64,000 bases of DNA from Sacculina carcini (Eukaryota; Arthropoda; Thecostraca; Sacculinidae): assembly GCA_916048095.2 (NCBI GenBank), contig OU696584.1, forward strand, positions 2,623,317-2,687,316, in the 5' to 3' direction. The notes beneath the pieces are model-generated. The model had not been told where the DNA came from. It saw only the letters and a list, made by a program, of their open reading frames with translations, and ran no database searches. A program made the translations under genes and the position numbers. Each line of letters opens with the position of its first letter. Within the stretch, counting starts at the first letter, position 1. This document shows positions 52,351-64,000 of the stretch, piece after piece.

Positions 52351-52784
52351 AATTATATTTGACCAGCTGAGTCAACTTTGAACACTAATGCATAATGGCT
52401 GTCATACCCGCCGAACCTCTACACAAATCTACACCCTAGCATGAAGCGACACAAATCTACACCCTTGCAGTTGGAGGTGCAAGGTGCAATTGAAGGTGAA
52501 AGTTTTTGCGTGTTCTACACATCTGAATCACATTTCACCCGCTTCTTTCATCATCTGTTTCTCGCTCAGAATGTGTAATTTTCGTGTGTAGATTAGAGTA
52601 GCGTTATGACTGTGTTTGGTTATAGTTTACACGCCACCAGTTTTTCATTAACGGAAACCTTTCTCGTAATATTAATACCATTTATAATATGAGGCGAATA
52701 TTGAGTATTGCTGTATTGTGAGTAATGCCGCCTCACCAATACTTTTAATTTAGTAGGTATATATATACACATATATATACAGGA

Positions 52785-53540
52785 TGACCAAAAAATGTAT
52801 CTCTTAAAACATCCATGAAATATTCATTATTTAACCAATTGTCCTTGTTTTTCGGGTTTTTGAAGATAAATAATGCAAGGTGGAATTGCACAGAACAATT
52901 TCGTAAACGCCTCGGACACTTCAAGAAAAGACGTTTTGTGTAGAGACCCACTTTGAGACGCAGTCAATGGTTGCTGTGCAGGCGCGCTTCAAAAGACGAT
53001 TTGGATGTCGTCATTATCCAGCAAACAGGGTCATGTACAGATGGGTGCATAAATTCAGGGACCATGGAACAGTCTTATGCTAAATGCTAAGGATAATAGA
53101 GCTTTCTTAGTCATGTTGGCCCAAGACTTCTCGATCGATCGCTCTGATATTGATGATGTCAGAGATTATGTTGGCCACAGTGCCCGCAAGTCATTACGCC
53201 GTCGCAGCCAAGAACTTGACATTCCTAGGGAATGAGTTCGAAGGATCTTGGTCCAGGATCTGCAATTGTACCCCTGTAGGATACATATATAACATCAGCT
53301 TACTCAAAGGGACAATAATTTGCGATGTGTCGATGGTTCTGTTACAAGATCGATGAGAATCCAGACTTTCTGAAGGATGTTTGGTTCTTTGATGAGGCTC
53401 ATTTTTTACTGTCTGAACATGTGAACTCAAAGAACAACATCTTCTGGGGAAAACCCCCACCAGAGGGTTGTCTCCGAAGGCCGATGCACTCGGTGAAATG
53501 CACAGCATGGTGGCAATTTATAAGCATGGATTGATTGATT
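52785..53540 (+). pseudogene. mariner-like (IS630-Tc1) transposase relic
   Basis: The helix-turn-helix part reads MVAVQARFKRRFGCRHYPAN, then RVMYRWVHKFRDHGTV at 52965-53075. The catalytic side has VWFFDEAHFLLSEHVNSKN, then NIFWGKPPPEGCL, and RPMHSVKCTAWW at 53378-53520, where the Asp of FDEAHF is a DDE residue. Stops and a deletion separate the two parts. It is cut at about 53525 by a (GATT)n tract. Confidence 0.8.
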
Positions 53541-54023
53541 GATTGATTGTGGTTTGAAGATATAAAACAACCTTCAGTCATATTCAATACTGTCAATATA
53601 GTCACAGCCATACTGATATGCTAGACATAGGCTAGAGTTTATTTGTACAAAGCTTAGTTTGATTGCAATACAAATTGTGAATTTTATCGAGGTTTTTGTG
53701 AGAGACACTTTTGGGTCATAGTGGTGTCTGCGATAAAAAATTTTCAACTTGCGATAACGATAAAACGATAATTTTTCACCCAACCTGCGATAAACGATAA
53801 ACAATTTCAAAACCCAACCTGCGGTAAGCGATAAACGATAAAACGATAACGATAAAAATGTTAACTTTCGATGACAAAAGCGATAAAGGATAATTACCCT
53901 TATTTAGTTAAAATATTTTTTTAAACTCGAGCATAATATAATACAAACTCTTTCCACAGTGAAAATTAATTAAACTAGACAAAAACTGTCACTGAAACCA
54001 TGGCCTACAAGCTCTTTTCCATA

Positions 54024-54233
54024 TTAGTCTCTCTGGCTCAAACCTGTGGCTGCCACGCATGCACGCTTGCGCCTGAGGACGTATTCAGCAGTGCTGAACA
54101 TGCGCTCCACGGCAGCTGAGCTGGGCAAGGCCGTGCTGTACTTATTGATGCAAAAAACGGTTTTTTGGTTGTTTTTTGCAAAAAATGTTTTTTTATGTTT
54201 TTTGTTTTTTTTAGAATTAGCCCCAATTGTCAT
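54024..54233 (-). pseudogene. hAT transposase C-terminal dimerisation fragment
   Basis: The frame KYSTALPSSAAVERMFSTAE, then YVLRRKRACVA, matches the conserved P-x-S-S-x-x-E-R-x-F-S region at the end of hAT transposases. Upstream of it on the minus strand is AT-rich non-coding DNA. The rest of the transposase is missing or was spliced. Confidence 0.8.
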
Positions 54234-55388
54234 CGGATGTTGGATTTTAGTACATAGAAACGAGTTTATTTGACGTTTTGTACATATTTACGTGTCTTAT
54301 TTCAAAGATAGTTTGATAATAGTATAAAGAACAGAAATATTTATCAATAAATACCTCAGGAGACTGTTTGAAAGTGCATCCGGGTCCGGTGGTTTAGGTT
54401 TTTTTCATTGAGAAAACACATGTTTTTAAAGATGCAGCGCTCAAAACATGATTTTAATGATGTGGATATTTGAAATAATTTTTCAGCAGAACAAAACAAA
54501 TTCATTGAGTAATCATGTGTTTTTTTTAAAAGAAACCATGTTTTTAATGAAAAAATGCTATGATGTTCTTCGAATTGGTTTTAAATTTGTTATATTAATG
54601 TACAGATTCAGAAAATGTTGGCAGAACAAGACAAGTTAATTGGTTGGTTAATTGGTTAAGTGTTTTTTTGAGAAACGTTTTAAACTTTTAAAGAAAGGTT
54701 TAAACTAACGCTTTTTCAATAAAACAATGCTTTCTATAACAGTCTATGGAAGATAGATTTGATTTATGTACGTTCAAATACCTTTTGTATAGCAAGTAAC
54801 CTGCTGGTATAAGCGGCTGGTTAAACTACTTGATTTAAACTGTTTTTTAAACCATGGTTTTTCAAAATATTTTTTTAAAAAGGTTTTCGTAGATGTAGAG
54901 ATTTAGAAAAAATTGGCGGCAGATCAAGCATTTTCTGGTAGGAAAAAAATAATATGTAAAAAATAAAAAATAATTATGCCACCTGTTGTTTTTTTCAAAA
55001 CAGTTTCAGATTTTAGCATAAAAAACGGTTCTCAAACCCTGCTTTCTTACACAATGATCAACTCAATAATTGAATGCAAAAATGTACTGTACATAGAAGT
55101 GCCGCACAGTACCGTGCAAACAATGATATTAGGGCTTTCAGATACATTATAACAATTATATTGTGCATATTAAATGATAATTCAATTTGATAGGGTCACT
55201 AATAGCATGAATAACTCATGTGTTGATAAAAAATAATTCATTAACATCACAAATATATCATTTCTATAATTTGAATTCTTTGCATGACTTACAAAAAACG
55301 AAAAAACGTGTTTTTTGGTCGAGGGTTTTTGGCAAAAGAAACGGGTTTGAAAAAAACCGTCGGTTTTTTGTTGAAGTCGCATCTCTAG
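54150..55388. mobile_element. hAT-B second copy
   Basis: Matches 35900-37875 without the 580-bp insert. The right end is GTCGCATCTCTAG (TIR of the CTAGAGATGCGAC type). Confidence 0.7.
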
Positions 55389-56154
55389 TTGTACTTGATG
55401 AACAGCGAGATCACTCAGGGGGCTGTTTCCAAAAATATTGTTTCTTTCAACTCTTCATAACCGAGAGGTTCACTGAAAGAGGTCAAGAGATATAATTGTC
55501 TGCAGAATCTGTTGATATAAGCATTGTCACAAAGGTATTGCATAATTATGCATATACACGACTGGCCTCCCCTCAAATTTCAGCCCCTCCCAAAATTGCA
55601 CTTTGGATCGGCCACTGTTAGGTGAGGATTTCCATGATGAACCTCTCTTTGATGGACCTCCTCTTCTTCAAGGACAGGGGCCACATGCTTCAGCATGAAG
55701 GGGCCATGGTTGGGGTAGGTCAAGGTGTATGGGAGAGAGCGGCACACACCCTCCTAACTCGAGAACTCCAGCAAGACTGGCGCACTGCAGCTGTGAATAA
55801 TAATGTTATTGGCCAGCTACACACACACTTGGCAATTCTCATATGAGGTTTTTCAGGATTCACTTGTAAGACAGTGTTGATCCTTCTAGTATCTACCCCA
55901 TATATACTCTTAGCTTAAACTGGTCTGAAATCGTCAGGCGGGCTGTTGTGACTATTGCCGCCGTTCACATTTTTTATATTTACAAAAGTCTTAGTTACAA
56001 AAGTTTAGAACTCATCGTTTGCCGTTCCTCATTTTTGGGACTAGGGATATGTGAATGAGCGATAAGCTTAGAACACTGCGATAAACCATAAAAGGTTTGA
56101 TATCAGCGATAGCGGTTTGATATCGTTTATCGCTCATTTTTATCGCACGCGGCA
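55389..56154. other. Spacer with transposon relics
   Basis: A terminus GGATCGGCCACTG near 55602-55614 looks like a hAT end. The open frame 55622-55846 has no recognised domain. Confidence 0.4.
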
Positions 56155-56600
56155 ATGAATATATATACAGTGGTTACGCCGCTCATCTGTATACATCACT
56201 CATCTGTATGTCTGTATGTCTGTATTCGCTCATCTGTATGTGTTTGTGTATACATGCATGAGTTGTGTGCATGTGTATACATGCATGAGTTGTGTGCATG
56301 TATATACATGCATGAGTGGAGTAGATTATATGAGTATGTTCCGGTCGATGTATGTGTGTGTGCACTTGAGCGTGTATGCTTGTGTTCAGGGTGATAACGA
56401 CACACACACAACTGATGAAGACGGAAGTGTGTGTCGGTGTGCGTGTGTGTGTATGTGTGTCGACTTTTTCCCAGCGCTCTGTTTGTCTTTTTCTCGGTGC
56501 GTCGTGTGAGCGTGTGAGTTGATACAGTGTGGTGTTGGTGGCTGTGGTGGTGGTTGATGTGTGTATGTGTGTGTGTGTGTCGTCAAGCTGGACGACAGTC
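56155..56600 (+). repeat. TG-rich microsatellite cluster
   Basis: Repeats of GTATACATGCATGAGTTGTG and (TG)n. The open frames are artefacts. Confidence 0.85.
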
Positions 56601-56643
56601 GTGTGACGGTTGCTGTGCTGTGAGTTTGTGTGTGTTGGACATC

Positions 56644-57173
56644 ATGCAGCATCATCAGCACGAGGGATTGGTTTCTTGTGTGTCTCCGCTGGTCAGTCAG
56701 CTGTTGCATGTATTGCCTGGTGTGACGGTGCCGTACCAGGTGCGTGCTGCGTCCAACTTGCTCTGCCATCTCCTTCCATGTTCCTGCCAGTGCTAACTGA
56801 AACCTTCCAGTATAATTTGTGTTGCATACAGCTTGGGTGTCTCGCTGGGAAAGGTGTTATGTGTGTAGTTGACATGTGTTTTTTGTGTTGCGAATTCGTG
56901 TAAAAATGTACTATTTCAATATTGCTTGCCTTCTTGCAGGGACAATATTGCTGCAATCTTTTAGTGGAGCCATGTTATTTTAGGGTCCGGTTTCAGCAAC
57001 ATACAAATCCGTCTATTTCCCCTGAATCAAACCTACTCCTCGCTGTGTGTGCTCGACTGTCGCTGTTTATTGTAGACAAATCATGTCAGTGCGGAGTGCA
57101 GGCTCAACATTTAGCACTGCTGTCGTATTGCTTGCTACAGCTACGTTTAGTGTTAGCGTGCGATGTAAACTAA
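56644..57173 (+). CDS. Candidate two-exon gene, 110 codons
   Basis: Exon 1 (56644-56739) reads MQHHQHEGLVSCVSPLVSQL, then LHVLPGVTVPYQ, and ends at CAG followed by donor GTGCGT. The intron is 200 bp and ends TTCTTGCAG at 56939. Exon 2 (56940-57173) continues in the same phase: GQYCCNLLVEPCYFRVRFQQ, then SNLLLAVCARLSLFIVD, and ends LVLACDVN with TAA. Phase agreement and good splice signals support it. No family is recognised, and exon 1 borders simple repeats, so this is tentative. Confidence 0.3.
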
Positions 57174-57440
57174 TATAAAAAGTTATAAGTTAAAAAAACT
57201 GATCAACTCAAGATGGACAAACGTCAAATCACTTAATTGTATTCTACATGTCTTCTTTTTCTATGTTTTTTTCAACTGATTTTGGCACGTTTTGGTGCTC
57301 ATATTCGGCCCCGCTGTGTCCAACACTGAACTCAACACACGGTACAAGCGCTCTATGTTGTGTTAAACAATTTGTCAGTGAATGATTAGAGAAGATGATT
57401 GAATTTGCCAGCCAAATGATATATCATTGAAAGTCTATAG

Positions 57441-57773
57441 CAGGGGTTCTGTTGATGATCCCATACCCCCAATGGATTGTCGAATATGGTCCCATACCCC
57501 CTTTACTTGACTGTGTAAATAATTATCACCAATCCTATTATTTTCTAGTATGTTTTCAAAATCCACGGGTGTTTAATTGCTTGAATTTATTGTACTTTAG
57601 ATACGGATTACTAGTAAAACATTACCATTGATAATTTCATTATTTATAAGCCATTAATAATTTATGTCAGTAACCAGAAATCGAGTCCCATATCACCGCT
57701 TTTGGGTCCAGTACCCCCACTTTTGGGTCCAATACCCGCAAGTGGTATCAATACCCCCGGTTAAGAACCCCTG
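57441..57773. mobile_element. hAT MITE, 333 bp
   Basis: Starts CAGGGGTTCT and ends AAGAACCCCTG. The flanking 8-mers GTCTATAG and TTCTACAG agree at six positions. The interior has repeats of CCCATACCCCC and TTTTGGGTCC. Confidence 0.75.
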
Positions 57774-58049
57774 TTCTACAGTATACTGGTCTCGTTTTTC
57801 AGTCATGTGTGAATGTGCAGTGTGCAGGCTCGGGGAGATGACAGCGCTGGTGTTCAAAGTTGACTCTGTTGGCGAATTGCATGGAACCCTCAACCATTTT
57901 GTGTCGATTCAATTACAACTAATGTAGCCAAATGAAAAGTATTGCCTATGACGCATTTACATACACACGTACACTTGTGTATTACTGTTTTGCTATGCTG
58001 GTTTTGATGACAATATACCCAATTAGCTGAACTCAGCAGAATTCTACGA

Positions 58050-58155
58050 TAATATAATTGCATATTTACCCCCTGCCAATTTGTGGAGTATGTATACCCC
58101 AGCCAGTTTGTGGGGTATATGTATATACCCCCATACTCCCAGGATCTACGCTTAT
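58050..58155 (-). repeat. Dispersed repeat Q, copy 2
   Basis: Reverse-complement relative of 52125-52240, with runs of ATACCCC and CCAATTTGTGG. Confidence 0.55.
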
Positions 58156-58233
58156 GGACAGTAGACAATTACGTATAGATGTATTTCGCTGTTATCTCTG
58201 AATATCACGCCTGTTGTTTAGTGCTGAATCGCA

Positions 58234-58264
<31 letters not shown>

Positions 58265-58639
58265 TGTGTGTGATCATGTGCCATGCTTATTTGCGTTCCG
58301 CTGAACCGTTATAATGCCTTCTAACGCACACGCGTACACACACACTCTTGTCTTTCTCCTCTTCCTCTGCTATTCGTTGCTCTGTTGTCTCATATTTTCT
58401 AGTTTGGTGTGGCCCTGGCTGGTTGATTGATTATACTTGTGTGCTGTGTTGCTGGCGGTCACGCATCGCCCACGCTCTTGTTACCATTTCTCGTCAGGCG
58501 CGCGGTCATTTCGTCTCTGTTAGCGACTCTTCTGGGTGCGCTAGTATGTAGCTCAATAGCAAATGATATATTTCAAGTTTATTGCTTGTGCGTGTACGCC
58601 CACGTGTGTGTTGTGTCTGCATGCGTTTGTGTACGTTTG

Positions 58640-58682
<43 letters not shown>

Positions 58683-58964
58683 ACTTGGCACGGTTCTCTC
58701 CGATGTTGGTTCGGTGATCGTCTGTTTCCGACTTTCTTGCGCATGTGTGAGTGTATGTGAGTGTGTTGTGTCCCATTTATCGCGTGTTCTACTCTTGCTC
58801 CGCACTCTTTCTTCCTTCTCACCCTCCCACCCTCTTTATCTGTTGGTGACTGTCGCTGGTTGGTTGGACAGTCGTGTCGTGGTGTCGTGGTGTGCTGCTG
58901 CTGATCATAGTGCTAGTGCTGTGTGTGTGTGTATGGTAAGTTACCATTGTATCTCGTGTGCGTG

Positions 58965-58995
<31 letters not shown>

Positions 58996-60018
58996 GTGTG
59001 TGTGTGTTTGTCTTCGTTTGTCGCCTACTGACACTGCATTATTCAACGCTATCGATCGTTGTGTCGCGCGTGTCACGCACTCTGGCCTGTGTGTGTGTGT
59101 GTTAATTGCACGTGAGCGTATATACATGTGTGTGTGTGTACCAGTACGACGGCCATTTTCTGCCTTCATTCTGGACTGTTATTGCTCGATATGGCGGCCG
59201 TATAGAATATGGATATTGCCAATATATTGGCAGCACGCGCATATTGCAATATCCCAGACTGTCTGCGTTGTCTCTTCGAATGAGGCGTGTAAAACCGTAC
59301 TGCGTAGTGTTTATACGACACCACGGCGTGTCAGTGTTTATACGACCATATATTTTGTTATGTGTGTGTGTGTCCTCTGTTGTCCCTGCTTGTGGAAGCA
59401 TACTGATTATTTCAGTTGCGCTCTCAATGAACACGTCTCGTCGTTCGCCTGCACACATACACACACACAAACATACAAACATACAAACTCAATCATGTGC
59501 CAGTTTGCACATGCACGTTTTTGCTTCAGTGAGCGCGAGTCGTGTGGCTGCCGGGGGAGGGGGTGCGTGGTGCGTTGGTCCAATCAGCTAGCGTTTATGT
59601 GCTGTGCTGCGTCCATTTTGCTCCTGGCGTGGTTGTGTCATCGCTGTCGTGTGGATGTGTGTGTGTGTGTATGTTGGGAGATGGAGAATAGTGTCATTGA
59701 AATTCCGGTGTGTATCTGTGTTGTATTCATGCATGCGTTGGCTTCGTTACACACGTCCTTCTTCGTTTCACATCGTCTTATATGTCGTAAAATTCCATCT
59801 AATTCGAGTTGTGTTTGATACAAGACGTCAGGCCAGATGTTTTCAAGCGGGAATTCGAGAAGATTTTAGCTTGAACATTGGTGCGTAACGTGTGGAAAAT
59901 CCTTGTGAATGGAGGGATCATCAAGTTGTTAGAGGTCGGAGAGAAGAACCAATGTAATGTCGGCCATCCAAATATACAGTCGCCTGTATAAGGTGTATAT
60001 GCAGTCGTCATTTCAAAG
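58156..60018. other. Non-coding stretch rich in TG/TA microsatellites
   Basis: (TG)n at 58231-58271, 58641-58681, 58980-59010 (with TA), 59090-59100 and 59656-59670. Open frames over these tracts have no domain. No gene is supported. Confidence 0.5.
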
Positions 60019-60535
60019 CAGACTCGAAGGGACCGAGAAAAAAGTCCACTATTAGGAGGGTTCCGCTATTTGAAGGTGTGCTCTGCTGCAATGGTTATCA
60101 ATATTTCTACTGTGCATCGTTCATTTTTCACAAAATATTTCAGCTTGCGTCACAAACAATTTAACAGTTTGCATTTTTATCAAATGACTGCACCAATGTT
60201 TCTATAGCCCCAGCCACTTATTCGGTTGCGTGAAGTTCTCCTGTGTGCGCCATGGCTGCAGTTTGCAGGAGAGGCCCGTTTCATCAACGTTGGACACACC
60301 ATTATTCTCCAATGCAATAGTAATCGGAATTGTTAATTTTATACGAAGGTCTATATTCCCGTATGAGTTTTGTGCGAGGCCTCCACCAATCTGGGGTCCT
60401 AGGCGGCCGCCTAGCTTCCGTAATAAATTTATATTGTGTGAAAAGTCAACGATTCACAAGCAATGCTTCAGAGTACACCTCCAAATAGCCGATTTTTTCA
60501 CGTTCTTTCGAGTCCGCTATTTATAGGAGAGACTG
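60019..60535 (-). mobile_element. pogo/Tigger-like element, truncated
   Basis: The right end (reverse complement CAGTCTCTCCTATAAATAGC then GGACTCGAAAGAACGTG) is followed by TA. A related inverted piece (GCAGACTCGAAGGGACCGAG ... CCGCTATTTGAAGGTGTGCT) begins at 60019. A transposase fragment lies between. Confidence 0.65.
60200..60312 (-). pseudogene. pogo/Tigger transposase fragment
   Basis: The minus-strand frame reads GVSNVDETGLSCKLQPWRTQ, then ENFTQPNK. The N-x-DETGL core carries the first catalytic Asp of pogo DDE transposases. Only about 35 residues remain. Confidence 0.7.
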
Positions 60536-61974
60536 TATTTTGGATTCTTTATAATTGCAGCGATAGATTGTATGCGTCAGAAGACATCTTCGTTGTGGAA
60601 TGCATGCGTGTATGCTCTTGGTGTGCGCTTGTATGTGTATCTTGCCGGAAATTGATGGTCTCAGACTGTTTATTTGTGTGTGTTTGTGTGTGTGTGCGGG
60701 CGTTCATGCATGTATGTTTGCTGACATGCATAATGACCACGTGTCAGCGGCATGCTGGTGTCGCATGACATTGCACAGATGATGTGCCGCTGTTCATTAG
60801 TGACCTTCAGTGAACCAGAGGCGAGGCCAGACTACATCACCCGGTTGTCCCATCACTTGATTGGCACTGTTTCAACATTTGCCGCTCCGATCTGAGCCTA
60901 TCGATTTCGCGCGCAATTAGCTACGTGAAAAGTGTACAGTGCCGTGCATATGCCAATCAGATGAAGAAAAGTTATCGGCCTAGTAATGGCGTCGTATTAG
61001 CGGCGTGAATACGTTGTTATGCAGTCATTGTGTCAAATTGTGATAGAAGTATGCTGGTGAATTGACAGTGGTCCGTCAACTGTTCTCTCTTAATGGACCA
61101 ACTCTTCATTTTGTACTACAGTACCGATAAATGCAGTATATTCAGTTGCTCTATTTAATCCCATCATCTAGCTAGTCAGCCAAGTTACTGCAGATTTAAT
61201 TCAATAACAACTACAGTTCTCATTGACAAGGAGCCATTTTTTATGTTTTACTTCCATTTGTGGGCCAATAATTTTCGTTGTGGTCTCCATACAGTCCTTC
61301 ACAAATTGACTTTTAGAATAGGTCTTTTAGAATTTATTCCTAGGAAGTTACGTACGTCGGAAGGGAGTTCTACGAAAGAAGTTGCGTCCACGCAGCCCAT
61401 TGGCTAAGGCTAAAAGTAGCAGCCATCACGCACGCACGCAAGCACACACACATACATACACACGTACTTGTATCACGGATGCCCGTGTAATAAACTGCCA
61501 CCCCACAGAATTAACGCGCTTCATTCAGGCCGAATACGTGTTAGGAGCCTCACAAAAGATGCACTGCTCGCGAGTCGAGTCGTCTCATTGCCGGGTACAT
61601 ATTATCTCCTTGATGAGTGTCATTGAGGCGGTGCTAGTAGGCAACCACGAGTGTTGTGTGTGTATGTTTACATTTGCCGTGCGTGTTCTCATTGAGCCAT
61701 GCCGTTGTCCACTGGTGCCGATATCCAACTGTCTATGTTTGTTGCATGTGTATGTATGTTTGTGTGTTTGTGCTCAATTTCCCGCCAACACGACTCCATT
61801 TTAGATTTTCTTTCGTACGATGCTGTTTCATTGTTCACTTTGTTATGGTAGTGTTCAGTTGGTTCATTTCAGTATACTGGTCTCGTATATCATGTGTCTA
61901 TCAGTAATCGTGCATGCATACGTGTGTTGGCATGAGCGCAGTGTATGCTAGAAATCGGATCAAAATGTGATTAC
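60536..61974. other. Non-coding stretch
   Basis: TG-rich segments and short frames only (for example 61382-61804, no domain). Nothing supported. Confidence 0.45.
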
Positions 61975-63232
61975 TAGGGCTGTCAAAAGTTAATAGAGTT
62001 ACTTTTTCATTTAAAGGTCAATTTTTCATAAGCTGCCTAAAACTGCATGAAAAAGTTGTGTACTATAATTATTAAAAAGGTTATTAGGTTCCCAAAAGTT
62101 ACCTTTTCATCGTTAGGTTGCTTTTTTGCTTTTAGGTTACTTATATCGTCAGGTAACCTTTTGTTATTTTTCTGGTTATTAGGTAAGTTTACCACGGAGT
62201 TTGGTGACTTTTTGCAGATAAGAGGCACAAAAACGGTATACATGTGGAAAAATAGGAAAAGAAAGATGAGAAAGATTGGAAAGATGAAATATTAGGTCCG
62301 AAGATCAATAAATGTGAAAGTTTCTGCTGTTAGGATTTAGCAATTAGTATTCAACTTAATATATGTGCTACTCGATATTGATAAGTTTTTCGGTACACAG
62401 GATAGTGTTATTTTAGGAAATGTCCACGAACCGGAGGGTGTCGTGAGATGTTTGGAGCGTGGTATAGTACGATGTGTGAGCTCTCTTCACCAGATACTGC
62501 ACTGTAGCACTCGACAGTACGTATTTACTTTAAGAGGAATTTGCACGTGATTTTCAGGGCGTGAGATAGCGCCATTGTCCCACGTTTGACATATGGGAGG
62601 ACGGGGGGCATTCACACATGCAGTGTTTACGCTACTGTAATACGTGCTATTTGATAAAAAGTTCCATTGAAACAATATATATATATATATAACATTATTG
62701 CGACCATTACTAAAAATAATTACATTAGCAAGCTGTGTATTTCGCATTTGTATTAGCTTTCCACTTTAAATTGCATTTTGATGGTTATGCTCCTTTTTGC
62801 TATGTTAGCCAAATATTAATAAGTCATTTTTGGTGGTGTGTTGTAAAAATGGTACCAAATCGGAGAGAGGGTGGAAAAATAGTACCAACTCGGAAAGAGG
62901 ATAGAAAAGAAGGACTGGTGTATTTTCTTCCTTCAGAACTGCAAACAGAAATTGACCTTTATTGAAGGTTATTTTTACGAAGGTTAGGTTATTTTAGGTT
63001 ACTTTTTATAGGTTATTAGGTTACGTTTTATGTTCACAAACAAACATCAAACACACCGTGTATTTCATATAGCGCACTAATCAGCAAAGGCGTGATAAAC
63101 ATGTGATAAAGCGATACAAAAGTAATAATAACATTAAAACTCATAGGTTACTTACTCATAGGTTATGTTTTTAGGTTACTTTTTCTCGAAAATAGAGTTT
63201 CTGGTTTTTAGGTTACTTTTTTGACAGCCCTA
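61975..63232. mobile_element. hAT-A: non-autonomous hAT-like element, copy 2
   Basis: 1,258 bp, starting TAGGGCTGTCAAAAGTTAA and ending TTTTTTGACAGCCCTA, with a perfect 8-bp TSD GTGATTAC (61967-61974 and 63233-63240). Matches 7374-8954 and lacks the SINE. Carries a short conserved frame (about 62849-62965; MVPNRREGGKIVPTRKEDRK, then EGLVYFLPSELQTEIDL). Confidence 0.9.
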
Positions 63233-63240
63233 GTGATTAC

Positions 63241-63708
63241 TGATTGGTTCCTGTTCGCTCTGCCAGCAGTGGTTCCACGTCATTTTGTTTGTATGAGAGA
63301 CCGCTGTGGATGGCCACAGGGCAGATCATATTTTCTCATACAGCTAGCGCGTGGGCGATGATGTATTGCTTTCCGGTAGTTTTTTATCATGAATATGTGT
63401 GTATCTGTGTTGGTTGTTTGTGTGTGTATCTGTGTTGGTTGTTTGTGTGTGTATCTATGTTGGTTGTTTTTCACTTTTCTGCTTCGCATTGTCTCCAGTA
63501 TCTTGGGTGGCTCTATATGGGATCGACCACTGGGACGAGCATCTGATCACTTGATCCTTTCATCGTGATCCTAGTTGCAATATTGCCGTGTGAACCACAC
63601 TCGATCTGATTCAAAATTATTGTATCAATAGACTGAGCTCACACCACGCATGTGTGTGTGTGTGTGCGCGTGTGTGAGCAGCAGTTAGTACAAACATCAG
63701 CCGCACAG
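63241..63708. other. Spacer with 27-bp tandem repeat
   Basis: At 63393-63470 the unit GTGTGTATCTGTGTTGGTTG recurs about three times. A (TG)n lies just before the gene start at 63709. Confidence 0.6.
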
Positions 63709-64000
63709 ATGGCAGCACCGTACCAGCAACAGTCGGCAGGAGTGGCCGGCGACAGTGCGACCAATGGCAGCGCTGCGGATGCTGCCGCCACCACGGTCGT
63801 GTCGTCTGGTGTCAAGAGCGAGCCTGTCGACGGTGTATTGAAGGAGGGTGGAGGTGGCGGGGACGGTGGTGTCATGGTGAATGGTGTCGACCCTTCCTCC
63901 GCGGTCAGTCACCACGTCCACCTTCACGCCCAAATTGTCCTTCATGTCGTATTTTCCTCTCTTCTTGCTCTTCCTCATGTCCACACTCCTTGTTCGTTGC
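63709..64000 (+). CDS. N-terminus of an unknown gene, runs off the window
   Basis: Open from ATG (context CACAGATGGC) to the window edge. It reads MAAPYQQQSAGVAGDSATNG, then SAADAATTVVSSGVKSEPVD and GVLKEGGGGGDGG. The composition (Ala/Gly/Ser/Gln, low complexity) and the SUMO-type site VKSEP suggest a nuclear regulator, but no domain is reached. A splice donor may lie at GCGGTCAGT (about 63900), so the last 100 bases may be intron. The minus strand is also open there (KSKKRGKYDMKDNL), which makes this less certain. Confidence 0.4.
   Translation, partial: MAAPYQQQSAGVAGDSATNGSAADAAATTVVSSGVKSEPVDGVLKEGGGGGDGGVMVNGVDPSSAVSHHVHLHAQIVLHVVFSSLLALPHVHTPCSL

Larger units (their letters stand above)
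53729..56147. mobile_element. hAT region with TGCGATAAAAA ends (composite)
   Basis: The left end TGCGATAAAAAATTTTCAAC and the inverse of the right end (TGCGATAAAAATGAGCGATA) match over 11 bp. ACGATAAACGATAA-type repeats lie just inside both. No good 8-bp TSD is seen. Inside are a hAT dimerisation relic (54024-54140) and the hAT-B module (54150-55388). The extent as one element is uncertain. Confidence 0.45.

Noticed and set aside
58582..59818. Membrane protein with Cys/Val-rich segments
   Set aside because: The frame crosses several TG microsatellites and has no conserved domain. Stops and simple repeats explain it.

Overview
The window is animal (metazoan) nuclear DNA with few host genes and many transposable elements. 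A class A (rhodopsin-like) GPCR, RFX-type X-box sites, tRNA-derived SINE sequence and a mixed set of LINE, Gypsy, hAT, pogo, P-like and Polinton elements all point to an invertebrate, most likely marine. I cannot name the species. There is no bacterial gene layout, ribosomal RNA or CRISPR.

Host genes. The one complete host gene is an intronless 712-residue GPCR at 4400-6538 (+). Three partial or weak candidates follow: a first coding exon with a splice donor at 50656-50754 (+), a possible two-exon gene at 56644-57173 (+), and the start of a gene running off the right edge at 63709 (+).

Layout. 214-3656: decayed copy of an APE-type LINE (LINE-A, minus strand). 4400-6538: GPCR. 7091-12384: a duplicated 280-bp block, a hAT-like element carrying a SINE, and a second LINE-A copy split by another LINE (LINE-B). 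12537-17803: two inverted arms with X-boxes around LINE-C, which is itself split by a rearranged Gypsy element. 17800-19270: P-element-like fragment and LINE-D. 19270-35205: a three-level nest, in which an I-type LINE with RNase H (LINE-E, minus strand) is split by a 6.27-kb deleted Polinton/Maverick (20779-27044) and by a full-length LINE-A with an open 1008-codon ORF (30158-34694). 35206-43900: Gypsy remnants broken by hAT-B, hAT-C and a long CR1-like LINE (LINE-F), which is split by a 1.26-kb non-coding LTR element. 43900-64000: mostly non-coding DNA with hAT and pogo miniature elements, a mariner-like transposase relic, hAT pieces and many TG/CA microsatellites.

How it fits together. Several insertions can be dated relative to each other because target-site duplications (TSDs) and reading frames survive on both sides. 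Examples are ACATT around the Polinton, CAGTT around LINE-A copy 2, CTCTA around the LTR element, AGAG around the Gypsy, AAAGACA around LINE-B and TATAGT around the SINE. The most notable coding signal is a canonical 2A peptide (GDVEMNPGP), which follows a hydrophobic leader at the front of the LINE-A endonuclease/reverse transcriptase and is kept in both copies that reach this region. All family calls come from reading motifs; no database search was possible.
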